Shown: piece after piece, positions 58,209 to 64,000 of the stretch
Layout of the letters: each line of letters opens with the position of its first letter
Numbering within the stretch: position 1 is the first letter of the stretch
Translations under genes and position numbers: made by a program
Assembly (NCBI RefSeq): GCF_009866655.1
Contig: NZ_CP047420.1
Span: 3,782,001 to 3,846,000 of the forward strand
Length of the DNA: 64,000 nucleotides
Direction of reading: 5' to 3'
Source: Rathayibacter sp. VKM Ac-2804
Lineage (GTDB): Bacteria > Actinomycetota > Actinomycetes > Actinomycetales > Microbacteriaceae
The notes under the pieces: model-generated
Told to the model about the DNA's origin: nothing
Databases searched by the model: none
The model's input: the letters and a program-made list of their open reading frames with translations, nothing else

Positions 58209-59770
58209 CCGAAGAACCCCTGGCCGGGGGTGAGGATGCGCGACGGGTCGTGCCGCGCCTTGATCCGCTCGAAGTCGGCGTGCTCGCGCGGGCCGAAGTG
58301 CCGCTTCCAGTCCTGGACCGTCATGCGCGGGATCGCTCCGATGATGTAGCGCTTGCCGCCGAGCTGCACGAGGCGGTCGTAGAGGCGCCGGTTGCGCTCG
58401 AGCATGGCGTCGATGCCGGGCTCGCCCGGCTCCGGGAAGGCGAGCAGGTCGAAGAAGAACGCGAGCCCGTCGCGTCCGCGGGGCACCGCGAACCTCGGCG
58501 CGGTGATCACCCGCGGGTCCAGCGGCGACAGCAGGCAGAAGCCGGCGCCGAGGTCGGCGGGCGTCAGGTCCGGCAGGATCTCGCCGACGAACCGCTCCAC
58601 CTCGTGGCTCGGGATGAGCAGGCTCAGCCACGGCTTGCGCTGCTGCCAGTAGCCGCCTTCGAGCAGCCCGGGGATGAGCGGCTCGAGGCGGAACGCCCAG
58701 TCGCGGTAGGGCAGCGTGAACTCGTCGCGGTCGGCCGCGACGTCGCCGAAGCGCTGAGCGAGGTCGTCGATTCCGGGGGCCGCAGGCGTGGAGTGGTACG
58801 TGCCCAGCTCCATCGCGAAGCGCCAGCCGGTGCCGTCCACGGTGCGGACGATCGAGCCGGACTGGTGATCGACCCGCTTCGCCTGCATCACCAGGGTCTG
58901 GTCCGCGAGGAAGCGGCGGAGATCGGTGTAGTAGTAGGTGCGGATCGTCGCCGTGCTCTCGGCGGGGACCAGGTCGAGCTCGACCTTCGTGATCACGCCC
59001 ACCTGCCCGCCGCCGGCGCGGGCCGCGTCGAACAGCTCGCGGTGGCGGCGGCGGGACGCGGTGACGACCTCGCCGCGGCCGGTGACGATCTCGAGCGAGC
59101 GGACGATGTCGGCCGAGAGCCCCACCCGCTGCACGTTGCCGCCGATACCGCCGACCGAGATCGTGCCGCCGACGGAGAGCTTGAGGTAGTCCGGCAGGGT
59201 CGGCACAGTGCTGCCGATGGCCAGCGCCGCCTCGACGACCTCCGCCCAGGTGGCGCCGGCGCCGACGACCGCGCGGCGCGGCTCGATCGTCTCGAGCTGC
59301 GCGAAGGAGCGCGCGTCGATCTGCAGGCCGCCTTCGGTCTGAGCCTGACCGTAGTTGGAGTGCGACTCGAGCACACCCGGCTCGCCGCTCTGGCCGTTGA
59401 CCGCGACAGTGAGGCGGTTGCGGCGCGCGTAGTCGATCATCGCGACGATGTCGCGGGTCGAGCCGGCCCGCAGCACCGCCCAGGGAGTGCTGGTGACGAA
59501 GCCGCCGAAGTCGTGATCGAAGCCGGTCTTCTGCGCGAGCTCGAGCGTTCCGTCGAGCCGCGGAACGCGGTTCCGGTCGCCGCCGCGCGCCTCGGCGGCG
59601 GCGGCGCTGTCGGCGGTGAGCCAGCCGGAGGCGAGGCTCCAGGCGACCACGGCGGCGCCGGCGCCGAGGACGACGGTCCGGCGGGACGCGCCGGGCGCCA
59701 CCGGGGAGGAGCCGGGCGCCGTCGGGGAGGAGGACAGGTCGGAGTCGGGGGCGGGGGTCTGCACGGTCAT
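58205..59770 (-). CDS. Tat-exported FAD oxidase resembling cytokinin dehydrogenase
   Basis: 521 residues. A twin-arginine signal (SRRTVVLGAGAA, Arg30-31) is followed by an FAD-binding type 4 domain: SHSNYGQAQTEGGLQID corresponds to the GHSxxGQA segment whose His binds FAD covalently in cytokinin dehydrogenases. LPDYLKLSVGGTISVGGIGGN corresponds to the segment with the catalytic Asp. The C-terminal half keeps KPWLSLLIP, WKRHFGP and DPSRILTPGQGFF, also cytokinin-dehydrogenase landmarks. It would oxidise an amine or alcohol outside the membrane. Either plant cytokinin or the cluster product could be the substrate. The start overlaps the monooxygenase stop by four bases. Confidence 0.75.
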   Translation of the reverse strand: MTVQTPAPDSDLSSSPTAPGSSPVAPGASRRTVVLGAGAAVVAWSLASGWLTADSAAAAEARGGDRNRVPRLDGTLELAQKTGFDHDFGGFVTSTPWAVLRAGSTRDIVAMIDYARRNRLTVAVNGQSGEPGVLESHSNYGQAQTEGGLQIDARSFAQLETIEPRRAVVGAGATWAEVVEAALAIGSTVPTLPDYLKLSVGGTISVGGIGGNVQRVGLSADIVRSLEIVTGRGEVVTASRRRHRELFDAARAGGGQVGVITKVELDLVPAESTATIRTYYYTDLRRFLADQTLVMQAKRVDHQSGSIVRTVDGTGWRFAMELGTYHSTPAAPGIDDLAQRFGDVAADRDEFTLPYRDWAFRLEPLIPGLLEGGYWQQRKPWLSLLIPSHEVERFVGEILPDLTPADLGAGFCLLSPLDPRVITAPRFAVPRGRDGLAFFFDLLAFPEPGEPGIDAMLERNRRLYDRLVQLGGKRYIIGAIPRMTVQDWKRHFGPREHADFERIKARHDPSRILTPGQGFFG

Positions 59771-61284
59771 CGGTCGGCTTTCTGTGACGGCGTCAGCGCA
59801 CGGGCGGAGACGGAGGTGAGGAGGTAGTCGGACGGGGAGAAGCTGCGGGTGAGGCGCTCGAACCGAGTGGTGGTCGAGGGCCAGATCGAGGGGTTCCGGC
59901 CGGAGGCGTCGGCGTACCAGCTCGCGCAGCCGCCGTCCTGCCAGACCGTGCCGTCGAAGCGGCGGCGGATCATCGCGTCGTGCCGGTCCTGCACCTCGCG
60001 CCGCACCTCGAAGGAGCGGGCGCCGCGCTCTCGCAGCACGGCCAGCGCTGAGACCAGGTAGGCGAGCTGGGCCTCGATCATCACGGTCTGCGAGGAGTGG
60101 CCGAGCGCCGTGTTCGGCCCCATCAGCAGAACGAGGTTGGGGAAGCCCGCCACGGTCGAGCCGAGGTACGCGGAGGCGCCGCCCGCCCAGTGCGCGGCCA
60201 GCGTGCGCCCCTCCGCGTCGCGGACGAGGTGGGCCACCGGGCGGTCGACGGCGGAGAACCCGGTGGCGAAGATCAGCACGTCGAGCTCGCGCTCGTCGTC
60301 GCCGGCGATCACGCGCGAGCCGTCGATCCGGCCGACCGCCGCAGGCACCAGCTCGGTGTTACTGGCAGTCAGCGCCGGGTAGTAGCTGTTCGAGAAGAGC
60401 ACCCGCTTGCAGCCGGCGACGTAGTCGGGTGTGAGCGCGTCGCGGAGCGGTCCCTCGGGGACGCTCGCGTGCAGGTGGCTGAGCGCGTTGCCCTGCAGCG
60501 TCTTCCGCATCAGGTCCGGCTTCGAGAGCAGGGCGACCACGATCTCGCGGCCGTACTTGTTGAACAGCCGCCGGAAGCGCTGATAGCCGGGCACGCTCCG
60601 CCGCAGCCGCAGCTGCAGAGCCGAGATGCGCTTGTCCGGCTTCGGCGCGACCCAGGCGGGCGTGCGCTGGTACACCGTCAGCTCCGCCACCTGCTTCTGG
60701 ATGCTCGGCACGATCTGGATGGCCGACGCCCCGGTGCCGACGACGCCGACCCGCTTGCCGGCCAGCTCGATCGACGGGTCCCACTGCGAGGAGTGCACCG
60801 CCGTCCCCGTGAAGCCGTCCAGGCCGGGCAGTGCGGGGAAGGCCGGCTCGCTGAGGTAGCCGGTGCCCAGCACCAGCACATCGGCCGTCCACTCGCCGCG
60901 CGAGGTGCGCAGCTGCCAGCGGCCGGCCTCCGCGTCCCACTGCGCCTGCTCGAGGCGGTGGCCGAAGCGGATGCGGTCGCGGACCCCGGCGCGATCCGTC
61001 GTCCGGATCAGATAGGCGAGGATCTCGTCGCGGGTGCCGAAGGTGCGCTCCCAGCCCGAGTAGGGAGCGAAGGAGTAGGAGTAGAGGAGCGACATAACGT
61101 CGCAGGCTGCGCCAGGGTAGGAGTTGTCCCGCCAGGTGCCGCCCACCTCCTCGGCCCGCTCGAAGACCAGGAAGTCGTCCTGGTCCTCCTGCGCGAGGCG
61201 GATCGCCGCGCCGAGACCGGAGAACCCCGCCCCGATGATCGCGACGCGGATGTGCGGTGCCGCGCTGTCCAGTTCCTCGTCCAT
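59767..61284 (-). CDS. Flavin-containing monooxygenase, Baeyer-Villiger type
   Basis: 505 residues. The first GxGxxG (IIGAGFSGLGAAIRL) binds FAD and the second (GVVGTGASAIQ) binds NADPH. The Baeyer-Villiger fingerprint FxGxxxHxxxW is present as FTGTAVHSSQW, with ATGFSAVDR and LLMGPNTALGHSS later. Such enzymes insert oxygen next to a ketone or oxidise amines. ATG 61284 has GGAGGAA upstream. It heads an operon with the cytokinin-dehydrogenase-like oxidase and the SRPBCC-hydrolase, divergent from the ACP-KAS III-FabG operon. Confidence 0.88.
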   Translation of the reverse strand: MDEELDSAAPHIRVAIIGAGFSGLGAAIRLAQEDQDDFLVFERAEEVGGTWRDNSYPGAACDVMSLLYSYSFAPYSGWERTFGTRDEILAYLIRTTDRAGVRDRIRFGHRLEQAQWDAEAGRWQLRTSRGEWTADVLVLGTGYLSEPAFPALPGLDGFTGTAVHSSQWDPSIELAGKRVGVVGTGASAIQIVPSIQKQVAELTVYQRTPAWVAPKPDKRISALQLRLRRSVPGYQRFRRLFNKYGREIVVALLSKPDLMRKTLQGNALSHLHASVPEGPLRDALTPDYVAGCKRVLFSNSYYPALTASNTELVPAAVGRIDGSRVIAGDDERELDVLIFATGFSAVDRPVAHLVRDAEGRTLAAHWAGGASAYLGSTVAGFPNLVLLMGPNTALGHSSQTVMIEAQLAYLVSALAVLRERGARSFEVRREVQDRHDAMIRRRFDGTVWQDGGCASWYADASGRNPSIWPSTTTRFERLTRSFSPSDYLLTSVSARALTPSQKADR

Positions 61285-61346
61285 GCCTGTTCCTCCCTGC
61301 CCGCCGGGGAGTCCGGCGCGTTCCGGGTCGAGCCTGCGCCGGAGCC

Positions 61347-61396
61347 GCAACGGCACGGCAAGCGGCCGCGCGCGGGCGCTCTTGCGGGCCGGTTGC
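61347..61396. promoter_or_regulatory. Inverted pair of GCAA half-site repeats in the divergent promoter
   Basis: GCAAC-N6-GCAAG (61347-61362) and CTTGC-N6-GTTGC (61381-61396) are an inverted pair of the same 11-bp-spaced direct repeat. They lie between the monooxygenase and ACP genes. The 12-gene operon carries the related GCAAG-N6-GCAAC at 48126-48141, so the AraC regulator may act on both. Confidence 0.45.
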
Positions 61397-61527
61397 GGGC
61401 CTGGTCTGGACTGAGTCCGGCGACGCTCCCCGGGCCGAACGCTCCCGGGCCGACCGCCGCGAAGACCACCGATCCGTCGACCGCTCCGCCTTCGGGAAGC
61501 GCTCGACCCGCGCAGAAGGACAGAACG

Positions 61528-61785
61528 ATGATCCCCACCCTCGACGACCTGATCGAGCAGATGCAGTCCGTCTCCGGCGCCCCCGAGATCGACGCCGACA
61601 CCCCGCTCACCCAGCTGTCGGACGTCGACTCGATGGACCTGATGGAGTGGCTGTACGGCTACCAGTCCGCGAATCCCGACTCCGGGGTCGACGCCGACGT
61701 CTTCGCCAACGAGGACGGCTCGCTCACCCTCCGGATCGTGCACGAGCGCCTCTCGCAGCGCGTCGCCGCCGGCGCGGTCGGCTGA
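61528..61785 (+). CDS. Acyl carrier protein
   Basis: 85 residues with the phosphopantetheine serine at Ser35 in DVDSMDLMEWLYGY; the ACP fold follows throughout. DSM instead of DSL is a common variation. AGAAGGA precedes the ATG. The KAS III gene starts three bases after its stop. It is the second ACP of the region; the first is at 42719. Confidence 0.82.
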   Translation: MIPTLDDLIEQMQSVSGAPEIDADTPLTQLSDVDSMDLMEWLYGYQSANPDSGVDADVFANEDGSLTLRIVHERLSQRVAAGAVG

Positions 61786-61787
61786 CC

Positions 61788-62780
61788 GTGGCCGAGATCA
61801 GCATCGCCGGCTGGGGGATGGCCGTCCCCGAGCGCACCGTCACCAGCGCCGATCGCGCCGTCACCTTCGGTGTCGACGAGAACTGGATCGTCAGCCGCTG
61901 CGGCATCCGCTCGCGGCGCTGGGTGGAGGACGGGCAGACGACCGCCTCGCTCGCCGTCGACGCCGGCCGCGCCGCGCTGGAGCGCGCCGGACTCACCGGC
62001 GCCGACATCGCGCACCTCCTGGTCGCGACCGCGACCCCGGAGCAGCCCTCCCCTGCCACCTCGGCGTTCGTGCACCACGATCTCGGCATCGCCGGCAGCG
62101 CGCACGACGTCAACGCGGAGTGCTCCGGTTTCGTCTACGCGCTCATCACCGCCGCCGGCCTGATGAAGATGGACCCGCGGCCCATCCTGGTGATCGGCAG
62201 CGACACCCACTCGCTCACCACCGACCCGGCGGACCGCGACCTGGGCATCCTCGTCGGCGACGGCGCCGGTGCGGTCGTGCTCGTGCCCGGCGACGAGGAC
62301 TGGATCCTCGGCTGGGACATGGGCGCCGACGGCAGCCGGACGAACAGCCTCAAGGTGCTCGCCGGCGGCAGCCGGATGCCCACCACCGAGCAGACGGTCC
62401 GCGACGGCCACCACTACGCGCGGATCAACGGCAACGAGATCTACCTCAACGCAGTGCGGCTCACCGTCGGCACCGTGCGGCGCACGCTGGAGTCGGCGGG
62501 CGTGGCGGTCGGCGACGTCGACCTGGTCATCCCGCACCAGGCGAACATCCGCATCATCAACTCGATCGCCCAGCACACCGGCATGGTCGAGGAGCAGCTG
62601 TTCACCAACCTGCAGAACTACGGCAACACCGCGTCGGCGTCGATCCCGATCGCGCTGTTCGAGGCGCTGGAGGAGGGGCGGATCGCCGACGGCGACCTCG
62701 TGCTCCTCGCCGGCTTCGGCGCCGGGATGACCTGGGCGTCGCTCCTGCTCCGCTGGGGCGGGAAGGCGGTCGCAGCATGA
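61788..62780 (+). CDS. Beta-ketoacyl-ACP synthase III (FabH-like)
   Basis: 330 residues with the triad Cys112 (NAECSGFVYAL), His250 (IPHQANIRI) and Asn280 (NYGNTASASIP); Cys112 has the same number as in E. coli FabH. It starts chains by joining an acyl-CoA to malonyl-ACP. Relatives in natural-product clusters also make ester or amide links. The start is GTG 61788. The stop overlaps the FabG-like start (ATGA). An outright housekeeping role is unlikely because fabD, fabF and acpP are not adjacent. Confidence 0.9.
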   Translation: MAEISIAGWGMAVPERTVTSADRAVTFGVDENWIVSRCGIRSRRWVEDGQTTASLAVDAGRAALERAGLTGADIAHLLVATATPEQPSPATSAFVHHDLGIAGSAHDVNAECSGFVYALITAAGLMKMDPRPILVIGSDTHSLTTDPADRDLGILVGDGAGAVVLVPGDEDWILGWDMGADGSRTNSLKVLAGGSRMPTTEQTVRDGHHYARINGNEIYLNAVRLTVGTVRRTLESAGVAVGDVDLVIPHQANIRIINSIAQHTGMVEEQLFTNLQNYGNTASASIPIALFEALEEGRIADGDLVLLAGFGAGMTWASLLLRWGGKAVAA

Positions 62781-63571
62781 GCGGCAGCGGCACCACCGAC
62801 ACCGGCGCCACCGACACCGTCCGCGTCCGCGTCCGCGGCGAGCGTCCCGCCCGTCCCGTCGCCCTCGTCACCGGCGCGTCGGGCGGCTTCGGCCGCTCGC
62901 TCGCCGTGCAGCTGGACGCGCTCGGCTTCCGCGTGGCCGTGCACTACAACTCCTCCGCGGAGGCGGCCGCCGAGACCGCCGCGCTGCTCACGAACGAGTC
63001 GGTCGTGGTCGGCGGCGACGCCTCCTCCTGGAGCGAGTCGTTCCGGCTGCACTCCGAGGTGGTGAACGCGCTCGGCCCCGTCGACGTCCTCGTCAACAAC
63101 GGGGCGGTGCGGCACGACTCGCTGATGGCGATGCAGGATCCGGAGCAGTGGCGATCGGTGATCGACACCAACCTGATCGGCGCGTTCCACCTCGCACGGC
63201 TCTGCCTTCCGCCGATGCTCACGCACCGCTGGGGCCGGATCATCAACGTGGTCTCGCCGTCGGCGCTCGTCGCGACGCCCGGGCAGACCGCCTACTCCGC
63301 CTCGAAGGCGGGCCTGATCGGGATGACGCGCACGCTCGCCGCCGAGTGCGCCGCGCGTGGGGTGACGGTGAACGCCCTCTCGCCCGGCTTCATGATCACC
63401 AACATGACGGAGTCGCTCTCGGACCAGGTGAAGGAGGGCATCCGCACCAAGTGCCCGATGCGCCGCTTCGGCACGACCGACGAGGTCGCGCGGACGATCG
63501 GCTTCTTCGTCGATACCGACTACATGACCGGCCAGGTCGTCAGCATCGACGGCGGCGTCTCGATCACCTGA
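62777..63571 (+). CDS. SDR ketoreductase, FabG-like
   Basis: 264 residues. TGASGGFGRSLA binds NADP; NNGAVR, the active-site Ser in VSPSA, Tyr and Lys in YSASKAG, and NALSPGFMIT follow. About 25 polar residues precede the fold. It would reduce the 3-ketoacyl-ACP produced by KAS III, and perhaps that of the FabF-like enzyme in the other operon, which has no ketoreductase of its own. It overlaps the KAS III stop by four bases and ends before a strong hairpin. Confidence 0.88.
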   Translation: MSGSGTTDTGATDTVRVRVRGERPARPVALVTGASGGFGRSLAVQLDALGFRVAVHYNSSAEAAAETAALLTNESVVVGGDASSWSESFRLHSEVVNALGPVDVLVNNGAVRHDSLMAMQDPEQWRSVIDTNLIGAFHLARLCLPPMLTHRWGRIINVVSPSALVATPGQTAYSASKAGLIGMTRTLAAECAARGVTVNALSPGFMITNMTESLSDQVKEGIRTKCPMRRFGTTDEVARTIGFFVDTDYMTGQVVSIDGGVSIT

Positions 63572-63575
63572 CCGG

Positions 63576-63613
63576 CCGTCGCCCGGGAGCCCGCCGCGGC
63601 TCCCGGGCGACGG
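63576..63613 (+). terminator. 16-bp perfect hairpin after the FabG-like gene
   Basis: CCGTCGCCCGGGAGCC (63576-63591) pairs perfectly with 63598-63613 around a 6-base loop, starting five bases after the stop codon. No T run follows; in this GC-rich setting it is probably a full or partial terminator before the DUF1772 gene. Confidence 0.65.
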
Positions 63614-63648
63614 TCCGCGCTCGCCCCCCTCCTCCCGGAAAGGCTGCC

Positions 63649-64000
63649 GTGCCCGACTCCCTCCTCCCGCCGCTCCTGCTCGCCGCACTCGTCGCGAACG
63701 CGCTGGCCGCCGGCTTCTTCTACGCCTTCGCCTGCGCGGTCATGCCCGGTCTCGCCCGGACCGACGACCGCAGCTTCGTCGCCGCGATGACGGCCATCAA
63801 CGCCGCCGTGCAGAACCCGCTCTTCGCCCTGTCGTTCTTCGGCAGCGGGCTCGCGTCCGCCGCCGCACTGCTGGCCGCTCTCTCGGGCGGCGCCGGCCCC
63901 GGAGCGACGGCCGCGATCGCCGGAGCCCTCGCCCTCGGCGTACTCCAGTACGTCGTCACGTTCGGGCGGAACATCCCGCTCAATGTGCGGCTCGACCGCA
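63649..64000 (+). CDS. DUF1772 (anthrone oxygenase-like) membrane protein, 3' end outside window
   Basis: 117 codons are visible from GTG 63649, which has GGAAAGG upstream. Hydrophobic segments at about 5-30, 60-80 and 85-105 surround the family motifs FAVAAM-like SFVAAMTAINAAVQNPLFALSFFGS and TFGRNIPLNVRLD, which match DUF1772. It appears to close the ACP-KAS III-FabG operon, after a strong hairpin. The product chemistry of bacterial members is mostly unknown, but one such gene lies at each end of this half of the cluster. Confidence 0.7.
   Translation, partial: MPDSLLPPLLLAALVANALAAGFFYAFACAVMPGLARTDDRSFVAAMTAINAAVQNPLFALSFFGSGLASAAALLAALSGGAGPGATAAIAGALALGVLQYVVTFGRNIPLNVRLDR

Noticed and set aside
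1..64000. CRISPR arrays, tRNA or rRNA genes, transposase or integrase genes
   Set aside because: None was seen on either strand; the repeats present are palindromic elements and short tandems without spacer structure.

Overview
The window is about 72% GC, densely packed and rich in one-base (TGATG) and four-base (ATGA/GTGA) gene overlaps. It looks like an actinobacterium. Its scattered ~98-bp palindromic elements, with arms starting CATGCTGATCGAGTAG and ending CTACTCGACCAGCATG, are of a kind I associate with Microbacteriaceae such as Rathayibacter; genus is only a guess. No rRNA, tRNA or CRISPR array is visible.

Bases 1-12.4 kb hold two catabolic or uptake units. A plus-strand operon (hydroxyacid dehydrogenase end, aldehyde dehydrogenase, KduD-like reductase, FAD-linked oxidase, FGGY kinase, BKACE-family enzyme) looks like a sugar-acid or polyol pathway. 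A minus-strand Fbp/phosphonate-type ABC transporter (binding protein, fused permease, ATPase) follows with a phosphodiesterase and an RpiR-type regulator.

Bases 12.4-37 kb are mostly a plant-polysaccharide region. Fossils of a GH35 beta-galactosidase and a LacI regulator precede a divergent locus: a six-hairpin glycosidase-like protein, an MFS exporter and GH127 beta-L-arabinofuranosidase on one strand, and GH36, GH51 and GH27 enzymes on the other. A hipBA toxin-antitoxin pair sits between 94%-identical direct repeats. An aldo/keto reductase, a sugar ABC importer with a GH3 beta-glucosidase, an intact LacI regulator and a nucleoside hydrolase follow. A palindromic operator candidate (GAGATCGATCTC) occurs at the GH127/GH36 promoter and, with one mismatch, at the ABC-importer promoter, suggesting one LacI protein controls both.

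Bases 37-64 kb look like a secondary-metabolite gene cluster and are the most unusual part. A 12-gene minus-strand operon combines four divergent tryptophan-pathway paralogues (TrpD, TrpF, TrpC, TrpA; no TrpB, TrpE or TrpG) with a PLP alpha-oxoamine synthase, a KAS II-type synthase, a MaoC-type protein, an AMP-ligase, an acyl carrier protein, an orphan EctC-like cupin, an acyl-CoA dehydrogenase and a type II thioesterase. An AraC regulator lies just upstream. A SARP/AfsR-type regulator gene follows that is broken by a perfect 61-bp inverted repeat with its Walker A segment inverted, and by a later frameshift. After a degenerate cyclase/ATPase-like protein, an NAD(P)H-binding protein and a duplicated-end insertion come a SRPBCC-hydrolase fusion, a Tat-exported cytokinin-dehydrogenase-like oxidase and a Baeyer-Villiger-type monooxygenase. 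Divergent from them are an ACP, a KAS III, a FabG-like reductase and a DUF1772 protein that runs off the window. GCAA half-sites spaced 11 bp apart occur in the promoter regions of both sub-clusters and may link them in one AraC regulon. The product is not recognisable; an indole- or pyrrole-containing acyl compound is the inference from the enzyme set.
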